Below are positions 1-12,406 of a stretch of 64,000 nucleotides of DNA, piece by piece. The notes below the pieces were generated by a model, which was given only the letters and a program-made list of their open reading frames with translations, was not told the origin of the DNA and ran no database searches. The first letter of the stretch is position 1. The number at the start of each line of letters is the position of its first letter. Source of the stretch: Larix kaempferi. Its lineage: Eukaryota > Streptophyta > Pinopsida > Pinales > Pinaceae. Both the position numbers and the translations under genes were made by a program. The stretch lies in contig BSBM01000150.1 of assembly GCA_027924585.1 (NCBI GenBank), forward strand, positions 17,342,001 to 17,406,000. The letters run 5' to 3'.

Positions 1-164
1 TGCCAGACATCAAATCCCAATGACATCAGATAGGTTTGCATTCTTATGCTCCAAAAGGTATAGTTATTTCCATGATAACATCCTTCATGTTGATCCATCT
101 GTGCTCAAAATACCCGCCTTCTAGTGGTTAAATTGTCTTAGACGGAACCCACTCTGATACAAAT
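1..164 (-). other. Leader fragment of a SIRE-like copia element, with PBS
   Basis: The piece resembles the sequences just outside the LTRs at 2046 and 37924, including a shared phrase around 118-130. The stretch 151-164 is a mutated reverse complement of a TGGTATCAGAG primer-binding site. It is therefore probably the leader of a minus-strand element whose body lies left of the window. Confidence 0.55.
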
Positions 165-1319
165 TGTCGATATTATGGTTATATTGAGATTGGGGGGTGA
201 ATCAATATAAGATGCTTTTATTTATTTATTTTAACCATTCATCAATCATTCATTTACTTTGAAATAATAAATACACATAAACTCAAATCACAATACACAT
301 AATTTAATGTGGAAACCATTTCAATAGAAAACCACAAAAATTATCTTTATAAATTCATGTAGGCACCAACCTATTGTTTCAAATTTTGTAGGCACCAAAC
401 TACTAGAGACACCAATTCCCTCAAATGAGCACCAACTCAAAAATATGTAGGCACCAACCTATTGGAGACACCAATTTACTAAATACGTAGGCACCGACCT
501 ACTGGAGACACCAATCTCCTGCTACTACTATTGTTGTTTCTATTACAATTTCTTCTGCTTTTTCTTGTACTTCCTTCTATATTTCGACCCTATGCCAATA
601 TGCACTCTTCCAATGGACAACACCTCTTTCTACAAATGTACCATAATATGCTTCAAAATTTTCCTTTGATTTGCACCATAATTATCCCTGATTATGTCAT
701 ATGATCACCTTCAATTCGGCTCGAAAATTTGGCATAACCACCTTCTATTTTAGCCTCATCCAAAGAAAAAACTGCAAAAAAACATCCCTTCCTCTTCACA
801 AGGTGCACCTTCTCTTCCTTAGATAATCTTAGAAACCCTAAGAAAAACCTTCAAGAGAATATCATTGCCTCTTCAAATCCATCTTCAAACCTTAGAAGAC
901 CTTCCTCTTCCACAAGTGTGCACCTTTTTTAGAGCTCCATTACTGGACGAATGAATGAACAAATGAGACAGTGCTCCACTTATTTATAGTGTTCTTAAAT
1001 CACTTTTTGGGATGACCTAACATTGTTCAATAACCTAGTAGGGTCGACCTAAAAGTATGGTTGGGATGACTTTACAAATCCTTTCATATATCCTCACTCC
1101 TATGGATTTAGAGGGAGTTCCATATACTATTGGAAAGGAACCTATACTCTAATTTGAGCTAGGTATCTAGAGTAAAAATGCATTCAAATATAGGGTATCC
1201 AAACCGATGATCAAAATTTCAAAAAAAATATTTCCAACAATGTCCATCTCGCAATATTTATCTTGGACATTTGTAGTCTCCCCTTTTCTTTGACATCAAT
1301 GACAACAATATTTACAACA
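165..1319 (-). repeat. LTR of a SIRE-like copia element
   Basis: It starts TGTCGATATT next to a PBS-like site and ends TTTACAACA, the same arrangement as the SireB and SireC LTRs. It shares with them a G-run followed by GTGAATCA near the left end and a conserved GTGGAAACC...GGAGAAAACC segment. On the minus strand these are the U5 features typical of SIRE LTRs. No TSD can be assigned, because element-like internal sequence lies on both sides; unequal recombination between related elements is one explanation. Confidence 0.65.
360..530. repeat. GGCACCAAC subrepeats inside the LTR
   Basis: GTAGGCACCAACC-like units alternate with GAGACACCAAT-like units four to five times at roughly 40-55 bp spacing. 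Related GCACCAAC units occur at 2230-2400 and 38160-38270 in the sister LTRs, so this is an ancestral subrepeat of the family. Confidence 0.7.
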
Positions 1320-2045
1320 CTATATTTTGAGCTTCATGATTTCATCTAAATCACAAATAAGTTCTTCTTCAGGATCAACTTCCTCATTTATTAAAATTTT
1401 CTTCATTTTTTGGAACAGAACTTTCCTTTTAATTATGTTCATATTCTTGATCAACATGATTTGTTTCCATGGTTATGGAGATAGGTTATTCTTTAGATTT
1501 AATATCTTTCCTTACATATGGTAACCTAGCGCCAAAATATTCTATTCTACCACAATTAAACCATTTGATGATTACCTTACTATTATATTTTCCAAGTCCT
1601 CCTTTTAGATTTCCCTCATATTGCACTTCTTATGTATTTGATTCACAACTAGAACAATCACTGGATCTCTCTTCATAAATTTTTTGTAGCTTGTCCCAAA
1701 TATATTTAGCTAATGTACACTTCTTTACCTTTTCAGCCATAGAATTTGGTAGGGCACTCAAGATGACATCCATTGCTTTTGTATTGTTTTCTCTTGACTC
1801 CTTGGCAGTTTCATTTGTTGAAGGAGTGGTTGGGGTTGTATAACCTATCAAGAATGAATACCGTATTTCAGCCCCAAGAGCCATCAAATATATCTTCTCT
1901 CTCACACTCCATGTTGTATAGTAATGTTTCATTGAACAAAGGAGCTCTATGCAAGCAACGATCAAATTCTTCACAAGAATTTTGTGTTCGAGATATTCCT
2001 TCTAGTGGTTAAACTATTTCTAAAGGAACTCGTTGTACTACCAAT
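1320..2045 (-). pseudogene. Copia Gag fragment (SIRE-like), degenerate
   Basis: On the minus strand, 1974-1630 reads as the N-terminal part of a copia Gag. It contains the usual AKYIWDKLQKIYEE segment of the gag polyprotein (UBN2-type) domain near its C-terminal end, preceded by a helical ALPNSMAEKV segment. The primer-binding site is mutated at 2034-2045, immediately next to the LTR that starts at 2046. No zinc knuckle, protease or polymerase follows, so the internal region is mostly deleted. The domain call rests on the motif; membership in the SireC element rests on adjacency. Confidence 0.6.
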
Positions 2046-2829
2046 TGTTGGACTTATGGCTATAATGAGAGGGTGGAGGTGAATCAGTATAAGGTACTTT
2101 TTCTTTATTTACCCATTCATCAATCGATTTATAATAGTAAACACAAGTGGGCTCAAACCATAGAACAAAATATGTAACTTGGAAACCCAATTGGGAGAAA
2201 ACCACATTAATTTATCTTTATGAATCTTAAGTAGGCACCAACTTACTGTTACAATGTTCAGAAGCACCAACTTGCTAGAGATACCAATCCCCTTAGGAGA
2301 GCACAAACCTGTTTTTACAATGTTTACAGGCACCAACTTGCTAGAGACATCAATCCCCTTAGATGAGCACCAACTCAACAAAGATTGTGTAAGCACCCAC
2401 CTTCTTTCTATCTTCAAACAAATGTATACATGTTGGTACAGTCTCTTCAAATCTGTTATATTCTTAGTCTTCAATCAACCCTTTATCAACCATGTGTTTT
2501 CGTTTGAAATTAGTTCTTAGAATGTCATCTTTTCAATATTTCTTGTTATCATAACCATCTTGAATTTTTTTCATGCTATCATACACTCATCAAATCTTGC
2601 ACCATAATTAGTGCTAAGTCAGCTGAAATGTTGTGTCATTTTTATTCCATGGGCCAGTCTTTGGATCAACCCTTAAGCTCGATCAAAAATAAAATCTAAT
2701 ATTTGTACTTACATACTGATATACTATCCCATTAAATAAAATATCTGCATATATAACAAGGCCAAATATTCCATGCATACACTATTATCAAAACCAAGAG
2801 CTTTCTCAACAATTCCTATACCAACAATC
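2046..2829 (-). repeat. SireC 5' LTR, piece 1 of 3
   Basis: It begins TGTTGGACTTATGG beside a decayed Met-tRNA primer site and carries the family's GTGAATCA, GGAAACCCA...GGGAGAAAACC and GCACCAAC features. It is cut at 2829 by SireB, whose 5-bp TSD here is CAATC (2825-2829). Confidence 0.65.
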
Positions 2830-4442
2830 TATTGGAATCGATTTAAAAATAAGATGGGGGGTAAATCAGTATTAGCGCAATTATGATAAGTTTTTAACTT
2901 CTGTAACATATTAGTCTGAAATTAATCTTAATCTTCAATTATGAATCCAACATAAATAAAACATTCATCCACATATGTACCAAGACAAAGAACACAGAAC
3001 ACACAAATTTTGACGTGGAAACCCAAATGGGAGAAAACCGCAAAACACTCTTTTATGATGAAAAGATTACATTCGAGGAAGCAACAACTTCCTTTGTTTA
3101 CCGACACCAACTGGAAGGAGGCACCGAACCCTTGGTTTTACAAGCACTGACCTAAAGGAAGCGACAATACCCTGTGTTCTCCGGCACCAACTGGAATGAT
3201 ACTACGACCACCTATTCCTTTCCCCATCTAGCCACCCAGATATACACAATAATATATTTCTTTACTAAACTTCCAACATGCACACACTTATGATCTTTTG
3301 ATGTTCGTTCTATTGTGCGCACCCTCCATATGTAGTCGTATTGTTGTCACTTCCTTGCATACATCACTTGACTTGTCATTCCACTCAACGCTTCACTTTA
3401 AGTGATGTCTCACTTGATATTGTGTGCTACTTCATCTGCTGTAGTTTACACCATTGATTTACTGTGTCATTCTACTACTGCGCAAATGCACTCTCAACTG
3501 ATATTTTGCATCAACTTATGACTTGATGTTCTGATGTCTCGCACCAATATCAGATGGAACTGTGCACTTACTAAGATGTGTCTGTTTTGTTTAAGTGCCA
3601 CATTCTTTCAGACAATCTCCGACATGTTGTGCATCATATGATTCGTCCTTTTGGTTTAACGCTCTTTCCTCATATCATCCTCATCATGACTCACATACTT
3701 GATTCTACTGTTGTTTTGTCTTTGTGCATCTAATGGACTTCTTAGCACACTTCAACTCATTATTCATACATCAATCAAACTTCTTCACTTCGCGCATGTT
3801 CTGATATACCTCATGTATGTCTCTGCACGGATCCACCTTAGAACATATGTGACTGTCTGTGTGTTTTCTGCAATATGGCCAATCGGTCCTTACACACTTG
3901 CGAATCCTATGCATTCTTCCTTTTCTATCTTAGCGCAATCGTCACATATATACAACATCATTCTATGCACTATCAGTTATATCATTCCTCTGCTTGTGTG
4001 CACTCGGCTCTCTGCTAGATCATTGTTGTTCTGGTTCCATGAGGCCTTGATGTCCCGAATATAAATCTATATCTTCCACTTACAATGTCTTCATCCTTGC
4101 CATCAAGCTTACTCCAAATATCCAACTTGATTCCCTATTTATACATGTCCTTCCTAGATTGTATGTCCACAAGTTGGTTGTGCAATTCCTACTACCTTGC
4201 TTCATGGATTGTGATTTTTCCACTTGGCATGTTCTATGTCACTGACGTGTCCTTTATTTGAGGGTTCTACACATACATGGTCCTTGATTTGGTGGGACTT
4301 TCACCCTTTTTGTATCATCACCTGTGGGTCTTGCGCACTTGATGTATCATTGTCTTGTGGAACTTGCACATACATGATCTTTGACTTAGTGGGACTTTGA
4401 CCCTTGTGGTACCATTACTTGTGGATCTTGTGCACTTGTTGT
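2830..4442 (-). repeat. SireB 3' LTR, piece 1 (interrupted by Tat1)
   Basis: It aligns end to end with 37924-39490 of the other SireB LTR, with many substitutions. The element-terminal TG is mutated to TA at 2830. GTTGT at 4438-4442 is the left TSD of Tat1. Confidence 0.8.
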
Positions 4443-4606
4443 TGTTATAGGTCAAATATGCACTTCTCCATCTGTGATCACCTTGAGCTGTTGGTCACAC
4501 AAAAGGACAACTTGGATTGAAGAGCATGATAACCTCAGATGAGAATTTGACCTGACTCACCTTCCTGCAAGCTGACAAAACCCTAAAAAATATCATATTT
4601 TGGCAT

Positions 4607-4794
4607 GGGCGCTACTCTTATTAAGCAAACTAGCACATATGCCCTACTCTATAAGCTGTATAGTAGCGCACACCTCCTGATATGCGCTACTCTACTTCAA
4701 TAAACTAGCGCACAACATTAAAAAGTGGCAAACTCTAGTTATTAAACACTGAAGTTGCATGTTGGGCACTACTCCACTGTGAAATAGTCACGCA
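4607..4794. promoter_or_regulatory. Cluster of TATGCGCTACTCT motifs in the Tat1 LTR
   Basis: Direct and inverted copies of one short motif occur at 4607-4618, 4639-4650, 4661-4672 (inverted), 4681-4693, 4705-4714 (inverted), 4763-4775 and 4785-4794 (inverted). The cluster ends about 110 bp upstream of the TATA box. The same motif recurs in the leader (5658-5767), in the 3' LTR (31762-31950) and upstream of the opposite-strand gene (21971-22082). Confidence 0.75.
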
Positions 4795-4903
4795 CATCTT
4801 AAAATATGATAAAAAAAAATTAATTTGACGAATTGGGATTAGTTGCAGTTGGTTTCCCAACTTCCCCTTCAACCACCTCTCGATCTGAATTGTCTACCTT
4901 GTC

Positions 4904-4912
4904 CTATAAATA
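4904..4912 (+). promoter_or_regulatory. TATA box of the Tat1 5' LTR
   Basis: CTATAAATA, preserved in the 3' LTR at 32060-32068. It is placed about 460 bp into the LTR, downstream of the motif cluster, as expected at the U3/R boundary. Confidence 0.65.
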
Positions 4913-5477
4913 CAAGGGGGATTATAGAGAGGGGTTAGACATATAGACAAGAGAGACATAGAGAGACTCTTCTTATATGAGAAGCTTGTATTGAAGGTGG
5001 TTATGCTGGAGAAACTTTGAAGTCAGAGAGGAGCAGGAGCCTAGGATCAGGTTGCATGAGCATGCTGCAAAGTCAGGTATACTTTGTATCATTCATATGT
5101 TTTTGACAATAAAAGGTTGAAACATCTTTCTCATCACAAATCAAATGCTTAATGGACTATGTATTTGTTTGGATCAATGTTGGTTAATGCTTGATGTTTG
5201 AATTACTTTTCAATTCCATCATTATTATATTGGCCAAGATATGCTGAGAAAGGTCTTTGTGTTGCAGGTTTATTGGACGGGAGATCGAGCGGAGGATCGA
5301 GCGCAAGGTTGGACAAAAGCTAGGATCAAACTTTGTTCATAAGGTATGTCCTCATGGTTTTTGATCTATTTCCCTTTATAAACGCTTTTGTAATGCAATC
5401 AGTATGCTTACATGTCACCCCCTTAAGTTGATAGTGTCTATTTCCTCACTATAGGGTAATATTTCCCGCCAATAGAC

Positions 5478-5497
5478 TGGTGAATCCATTGGAGAGG
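5478..5497 (+). other. Decayed Tat1 primer-binding site
   Basis: TGGTGAATCCATTGGAGAGG lies 3 bp after the LTR. It looks like a C-to-T decayed version of the TGGCGCC...GGGGAGG type of site common in Tat elements. The match is partial. Confidence 0.45.
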
Positions 5498-7531
5498 TTG
5501 TTTTTTATGCTCTAGGAAACCCTTCTTGTTGTCTTTCCAGTACTTCTTAACCCTTTTAATCTTCTAAGAAGCCCTGTAGGTTGCCCCTACCTGCTTCCTT
5601 TTGTTTGACTCTGTCTTTTTACACCTCTGCAAAGTTAGTTTTTGACTTTTTAAGACCTATGCGCTACTCTAATGTACATACAGTAGCGCATATGCGCTAG
5701 TTTTCCTCTGCACAGTAGCACACACATCCCCAAATGCACTATTTTTCCTACTACACAGTAGGGCACATTCTTGTAGCTCTCTATTTGAAGTAGGGTTGAG
5801 TTTTCTACATGTTTGGGTGGGTTTCTAACTTTGTTTTTGGTCTTCTTGACTGGTCTTTGAGGTCTATAATCCTTTGTTGAGTCTCATTAGCCTCTTTTGA
5901 GTCCTTTAGGTCATCTTTTGGTCACTTGTTTACTTTTGAAGTGTTTGGTTCATTTGTGACTCTTTTTGGAGACTATGCATTATTCCTTAGTGAACACAGT
6001 TGCTCATCCACACCCTAGTAGTGTGTTGCTGACCTACAAAGCTTTGTGCTTAGCATTTGTTGTTTGTTGCAACACTTGTGTGCTCTTTGGGTGTCTCATC
6101 CTTTGTTTTAGGGTTTGACCCTTTTTTTTTGGGAGTTTTTGGGGTGTCTTCCAAAACTTTTTGAGTCCCAACATTTCTTGACCTCGTTGTCATTTTCAGT
6201 ATCAAGTGAGTTTGAAGTACTTTAGTTTTCTTCACCTTTGAGTCATTGTGTTAGTAAGGTCGTCTTTAGTTCGCTTTCCTACCTACTACTTGGCTTAGTG
6301 TTCTTGTTAGGGTTTGGTGCTTTGGAGCATTCTTTTAAGTTTGTTTTCCAGTTTTAAGCATCTTTCCTCCTTGTTTTCTTCACACTTTGCTTCCAAGTTC
6401 AAGATATTTTTCCTTTGAAAAAACTTGTAGGACAAGTCTTTGTTGGATCATTCATTCGATTGTTGTGAACTTTAGATTTATTTTTTTATACTTTCAAAAC
6501 TTTTGTAGGTCTTACTTGCTTCATCTTTCAAGTTCTTTTTCGTTCGTATATAACAGAAAAAGCAAAATAAGTTTGGTAGCTTACAGTAGTGAGGCTTATA
6601 ATCTTTGCAGAGTAGCATAGTTTACTTTGTTCAGAATTTGAAAAGAAAACAAAAAGAAAAGCTTTGTTTAGGTTTTCTTACTCTTCATTTTGGAAAGAAT
6701 ATAAAATGAAAAATAAAAGTCCTTTTGTTGTTGAAAGTTGTTTATTTCATGCACTTTACTTTCTGTTGCAACCACACCACACAATGCACTGCCCCATTGA
6801 GTAAAAAGTAACCTTAAAAAGAATCTTAATAAAATCAACTAGAAACGATTTTCTTTTTAGGGATACACAACACCAACAAGTCTAGGCTAGAGTTTCAAGC
6901 TTAAAACACCTTAAACTGCTTGAAGCTTGTTTCACTACTAAAAAATCGTAGTGCGACTATCATATAGGTAAACCCATATATATCAAATATTCCTGGGAAA
7001 CTCTACTGAAACCAGAGCTAAGAATGAGGCCATGGAAGATCGAAATCGTTGAGGATACCTCCCTCACGTTCCTTTTGACCATAAACCAGGGTCGATTCAC
7101 GTACGGGGGTCCATCTGAACTTCGGGCTTTGCTACCCTTCCCACGCATTTTGATCAGGCTGACGACTGTCCCCCCAGGATATTTCGTATGTATGGTAGCC
7201 TTAGTATCTGACCATAGGATCATACACAAGTGACAACGGAGGGTATATCTGTTGTACCTAGGACAGACGTGGGAGGAAATCCCTTGCAAGTCTTTGGGAG
7301 GGTAGTTGGGTGATTCCAGCGCTTGCACCCTTAGTCATTGTATTGTGGACCCCGAGTAACTGTTCTTCATCCTTTGTTGATTTGTTTTGGGCCCTCATCA
7401 TCCCAGACTCTTCTCCGGAAGGCATCTTGTTTGCCTGGTTTGTATACTTAGGATTTTTTAGTGGTGTGATGTTTTCTTCTTAATCTTAGTGGCCACTAGG
7501 TTTTTACTTAGTTTTATTTTTCTATATAATT
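5498..7531 (+). other. Tat1 leader (5' UTR), T-rich, no convincing gene
   Basis: About 2 kb between PBS and gag, strongly T-rich on the sense strand from about 5800 to 6750. It contains the second GCGCTACT motif cluster (5658-5767). Small ORFs at 7024-7233 (+) and 6960-7328 (-) overlap each other, and I recognised no domain in either. Confidence 0.6.
5658..5767. promoter_or_regulatory. Cluster of TATGCGCTACTCT motifs in the Tat1 leader
   Basis: Copies at 5658-5670 and an inverted pair at 5681-5700 (CAGTAGCGCATATGCGCTAG, nearly palindromic) are followed by degenerate copies at 5711-5723 and 5750-5767. This is the same motif as in the LTR and in front of the opposite-strand gene. Confidence 0.75.
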
Positions 7532-9583
7532 GTGGTAGACCAACAACTTCGTAGGTCTAGAAGGTTGCAAAACCTTCTCCCACTTAGAGTGGAACCACTA
7601 CCGCCACCAAGACGACAAAGGATAGATTCCAGTGGTCCTTTTGAAAATACTGGTGAAATAGAGGTTCCTAAGGAACCACAACCTGGGACTCCAGATCAAC
7701 AAGATTTTAATATAGTTGAGATTGAGGATCTCACTTCTGGTGAGTTCACTAATCCCTTTAATCCTCCTATAACTAATCTCAACAATCCACTTCTGGTACC
7801 TGTTGGTTTCCAACAACCTTATTATAGTGCATATCTTTTCACACCTGAGCATTTTATGACTAACCCGGGAGGCGAACAAGGAGTTCCACAGACTCCCACA
7901 ATAGGCATGAATACAAATACTGTAAATCCTTCTTCCACTGCTACACTGAGTTCGGCACAGCTAACTTATGTTTCGACTTCGTCCTTCAGTTTTAATACTG
8001 GTACCTTAGGCATGCTAAGTTCAACAATTGTGGCATCCGCCTCTACACCCACTTTTGGACCCAGTAGTACAGTAAATCTTGTTCCACCTCCTGCAACTCA
8101 ATAGCCATATCATATACCTAGTACTTGGATTTCCACACCGAATGTAGGCCCGAATGCTTCTGCAACTATGCCTGTCATGAGTACCATGACTGTGCCGTCC
8201 ACCTCGACTACCCCTGGCTTTAACACCTTTGCAGGTTACAACATGAATCAAAATAATGTACCTGTAGGAAACATCCCTTTTTCTTTGTTTTCTAGAGGAG
8301 GGGGTAACATCCTTAATCAACAATATGGCGGGGCTAACACCCAGCCTCAGTGGAAAAATGTTCAAAGTACCAACCCACTTTCATTTGGATGGGGTAATTT
8401 CAACAACACTTTCACACAACAACAGATGGTTGGGGGCAACCCCTACCAGCAGTTTATGGGTCAAACTATGGGTGGTTCCCCCTTTATGACCCCAGCTTAT
8501 CAAATACCATCCTGTAGACCTCGTTTACCTTTTCTGGAAACTCTGAATTTGCTAGAGCTTTCCAAGTTAACAAATGATCCGGTATGCCATAACACGACTT
8601 GGCCAACAGTTCCAACTAAGTTACCTTCGGACATTCCAAAATTCGAAGGAAAAACCGGTGAAGACCCTAGTGATCATGTCACCACTTTCCATTTATGGTG
8701 TTCTTCGAACTCGTTGAACGAAGATTCCATTACGTTGATACTTTTACAAAGAACCTTAACCGACGCTACGGATAAATGGTACATTGAGTTACTTGCAGCT
8801 ACGTTTTTTAACTTTCGGGATCTCACGACTATTTTTCTAAACCACTTCCAGCTTCCTGTTCGATACGATGCCAGGACAGATCTTTTGTCTACATTTAGAC
8901 AGAATAAGGCCACTCACTTATCTGATCACATTCAGGAGTGGGAAAGATGGAAGACGCTCATTAAAGCCAATATACCTCCAGAATTTCTTCTTTAGTGGTA
9001 TCTGAAATCACTCCTTCCTTACATTTCTAAGGAAGAAGCTACTTCTAGAATGTCTACAGAGGAAGAAGCCATTTTACGGACCCAGCAGCTAGACCTTGTT
9101 TATGCACAGTCTGGGATAATTTATGAGATTATACCGGACGCACCGCGATTAAACACTGATCTTAGTAGACCTAAACCTGGAACACATGTTCACGGCATAG
9201 TGGGTTCAGTAGATTTTGAAGCTTTCGAAGCATTGACTAAGCAGGTTCATGCCTTATCCTTCAAACAATCGACTGCAGAATCGACCTCCATCACAACCTC
9301 TCCTTCTACTTCTGAATCTGTAAACCAGGTTCAGAACAATCAAAAGGGCCCTCGGCAGCTCAATAACAAAAAGAAGGGCAAGAAAGGAGAGGGGAAGCAG
9401 CAAAATCCCAAGAATAAAGAGAATGCCAAGGAGGGTAACAAAGAAAAGAAGAAGGTTAAGTTCCCTTGTAAGCTTTACAAGCAGGATCACCTCACTCACC
9501 AATGCCCTCTACTCGAAGAAGCCCAGAAGCTGCTCCAAGAAAAGAAACCTGCCATACTTAAAGATTCATTTCCTAAGGGGTAG
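7532..9583 (+). pseudogene. gag: Tat1 gag (interrupted by TAG stops)
   Basis: A single frame runs from 7532 (GTG; the true start may be mutated just upstream) through TAG stops at about 8102, 8993 and 9581. The first 330 codons are Pro/Ser/Thr/Asn-rich and low in complexity. A retrotransposon Gag core follows at about 8540-8995, with WCSSNSL, a KWYIEL segment and a HIQEWERW helix, closely matching the Tat2 Gag core. A basic Lys-rich stretch leads to a CX2[C]X3HX4C zinc knuckle at 9467-9505, in which the second Cys is now Tyr. Gag forms the particle and binds RNA. All three stops are TAG, as expected from C-to-T decay of CAG. Confidence 0.85.
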
Positions 9584-9652
9584 GGTCCAACTTCTGGCAC
9601 CTCCAAAGCTGGGGGCACTACTCATGCTTCAGTTGATCAAACTTTCATTAAT

Positions 9653-10797
9653 ATGGTTAGCGCAGATGCACTTTTGCAAACGCGAGCAAGAAATTATACC
9701 CCGGATGCACATAACAAAGATAAAGAGATTCCAGAATCTTCCATTCCTCTCCACATACCTGTGTACCCACAACCCAAGATCCTGAAAGGTGTCTTGAAAC
9801 GGGCATCGCACAATCCCAATGCACGAACTACTACCAACTACAATGTGGTTGAAGATTTAGCCCAGACCCCTTGTGCCATGTCCACCTTAGAAGTTCTACA
9901 AAGTTGTCTTTTACAACGAAATGCACTTCTGGCAGCAATTGGAAGTATGGAATCATCCAACATGACTGCGTGCTTTGATATGTCTGATATCAAATATCGG
10001 TTGTCATACCATGTTTCCCTACAGATAGAAGTGGTCCATGGTCCTATGACCATCAGACAGGCTGTCGTAGATGAGGGCATGTCGACGTGCGTGATGTCCA
10101 TTTCTTGCTGGAAAGATTTAGGCTCTCCCGAGCAAGCTCCCTCTAACACACTGCTTATTACCTTCGATGGCAGGACTTTCCGTCCACACAGAGTTCTACC
10201 ATCATTTGAAATTACACTCGCCAATTAGACAGTTGTTGTAGAGATAAAAGTTATGGATGCTCCGCTTGATTACAATATGTTATTAGACAGGAGTTGGACA
10301 TATGCCATGCGAGCCATTGCATTAGCATATTTCCGAGTTGTTATGTTCCCCCACGAAGGCAAGATCATCACGGTCGATCAACTTTCGTTCTCTCGGAAAA
10401 ACAACTAGACTTCATCCAATACCACTATTCCTTTAGTTGATCAATCTGCCCCAGTAAGTGAGAGTTTAGGAGCAGGGCTTTACGGTTCATTAATATGCAC
10501 TTTCGACCTACCCTCCCCTGTTCTTTTCATGCATTTTGATGTAGGTACTTCTATTGAAACTTTCACGATTGGTCTTAGGACTGATCCATGGATCCTTCCT
10601 ACTGTATCAGAACCTTTAGTGCCTTTAACCATTGCAGAGATAGCATACATGGAAGCACAACATGCTACAATGGAACATATCGTGACTCCGCCAGTTTCTG
10701 CTGAGTCAGATATGGACTATGCTCCTGCATGGTCATTGAATTCTACCCACTCTTTCGACTGTTTAGACACGGTCTTACCATCTGATGAAGCTATTTT
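9653..10797 (+). pseudogene. pol: Tat1 protease region of pol, truncated by CopiaA
   Basis: This is the same frame as gag. The segment contains the conserved CAMSTLEVLQ stretch at about 9873 and then the retropepsin-like region. The usual active-site D-[ST]-G is Asp-Glu-Gly here (10070-10078, DEGMSTCVMSISCW), as it is in Tat2. A downstream LDYNMLLDRSW segment matches the second strand of the fold. TAG stops lie at 10226 and near 10406. CopiaA interrupts the frame at 10797, with ATTTT (10793-10797) as the left TSD. Confidence 0.8.
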
Positions 10798-11255
10798 TGT
10801 TAGGATATTTAGACACTTAGGAGTTAGTTAAGATCAACTTGTGTAATATATCCGTTAGGGATAGTGTGTTTCTTTAGTATGCATTAGTATGCATTTGTAA
10901 ATACTTAATCCGACGGTCACGATATGTTTCCGACATAGAGTGATCCGACGGCTCAACTTCTCTTAGATCAAACCTAACATTGATCCATGGCTTAACACCC
11001 GATTGGTCCATGATCTCTATTTAAAGAGCATGGAGGGTCATTGTTTAGTTGATCGATTATGATAAGCTCATTTGTAACTTTCTTTCTTTGCATAATAAAT
11101 TGTCCCGTAGAAGCTATTTGGTCGGGGCCGTGGAGTGTTTCCCTCAATAGGGTTTAAACCACGTCAAAACATCGGTGTGTTGATCTGTGATCTGTTTGTG
11201 TTAAGTGGTTGCTCTTGGTTTTCGGTCCTTTTGTAGTACCCTATGTACCCGAACA
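10798..11255 (+). repeat. CopiaA 5' LTR
   Basis: TGTTAGGATA...CCCGAACA. The TATA-like TATTTAAA at 11018-11025 sits in an inverted repeat (CCATG..CTCT / AGAGCATGG, 11008-11033). The partner LTR is 16567-17024. Confidence 0.97.
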
Positions 11256-11267
11256 TGGTATCAGAGC
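11256..11267 (+). other. CopiaA primer-binding site (initiator Met tRNA)
   Basis: TGGTATCAGAGC abuts the LTR end. This is the complement of the 3' end of plant initiator Met tRNA, the usual copia primer. Confidence 0.95.
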
Positions 11268-12406
11268 TTTTATGAAGTGTCGCTTCCGGTTATGATCTAG
11301 ATCTTGAACTGTTGTTGCCGAAACTCGTAAGGGTTTCTAGTTCTAGTATTTTTGTGCATTTCTGGGCTGTGGAAGGTGTTCCATTGCATCCGTAGCGTCG
11401 TTTCCATTGGGAAATAGTTTTCGTTTGATCGAAAACGGTTCTTGGTTGCTCCAGAAACACGTATTTCATCAGATCTGAAGGTATAATGTTACAGTGACGC
11501 ATTTTTTTATTTCGTTTTTTGAAAAGAAAAAAAATCTCATATTTCATTTTTTTTACTGTTAGTTTTTTTTTGTTCGGATTGTTGCTTTCCCGTCTGCGTA
11601 TGCTCTTTGCCGTGCACCTTGAGCGATCTCGGCAAATCAGAAACAGAAAGGAAAAGGGTTTTTTTCGGCTGCGTATGCTCTTTGCCGTGCACTTTACGCG
11701 ATCTCGGCAAATCAGAAACATAGAGAAAACGTAGACTTTCTGGGCAAGCTAACAAGATCTAACTCCCCAAGTGTGGAAAAGTTTTTTTGTTACGATTTGT
11801 GCTCTGTTTTGCAGGAAAAAGGGCAAGCACGCAAACCGAGCAAGAAGAGTAAAAAAAAAACAAAACAAAAAACCCCTTCCTCATTCCCATATTTTACATA
11901 CTTTTTAATCTAGCTCACTTGGTTCAAAGTTGTTTTATTCCTTAATAGGTCTTGAGTTCAAGTCTTAGGAAGTTACTTTTAAAAAGAAAAGTGCATGCAA
12001 TTTCTATTTTCAAGTTACTTTATTGTAAAAGTGCATCTCACTTAAATAATAAAAAATAAAAATACAAGTGAGTCACTTAAGTTTTTTATTTATTGTTGCA
12101 CTATTTAAAAGTAATATCATTGTAAAAGTGAAATCACTTATTTTACAAAAGTGGTTCACTTAAAGCAACTTTCTTGTAAAGTGACTATCAAAAGGTTTAT
12201 CTTGGGAAGAGGGGGGTTCTTTTTTGCTGGACATTCTCTAGCTGCCACGTCACTATTGGGGACATCTTCAACAGTTTCTTTGTTCAAGCATAACTTCATC
12301 ATACAGAGTCAGTTTTCAGTGCCGTCTTTTTTGAAACTGCCTATTTTTTCGAGCTCTTCACATCCAGACTATTGGTTTCTACTTTTACAGCCATTAATTT
12401 ACAAAT
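11268..12406 (+). other. CopiaA leader with a 75-bp tandem duplication
   Basis: No coding capacity was recognised. CTGCGTATGCTCTTTGCCGT starts two copies at 11594 and 11669, each ending GGCAAATCAGAAACA, so the unit length is 75 bp. Homopolymer-rich stretches follow at 11850-12150. Confidence 0.75.

Larger units (their letters stand above)
4443..5474 (+). repeat. Tat1 5' LTR (1032 bp)
   Basis: Direct repeat of 31598-32629 with equal length. By eye divergence is several percent and is densest around the GCGCTACT motifs. The terminal CA is mutated to TA at 5473-5474. Confidence 0.92.

Noticed and set aside
3699-4064. 121-codon ORF in the SireB LTR
   Set aside because: The matching part of the other LTR is not open, composition is that of the LTR, and there is no domain.
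7024-7328. Overlapping ORFs in the Tat1 leader as an extra 5' gene (as in Ogre)
   Set aside because: No recognised domain, and I could not find a convincing counterpart in the Tat2 leader by eye.
11256-11267. tRNA-like TGGTATCAGAGC sequences
   Set aside because: These are primer-binding sites next to LTRs, not tRNA genes; no cloverleaf surrounds them. The same applies at 23181 and 37909.
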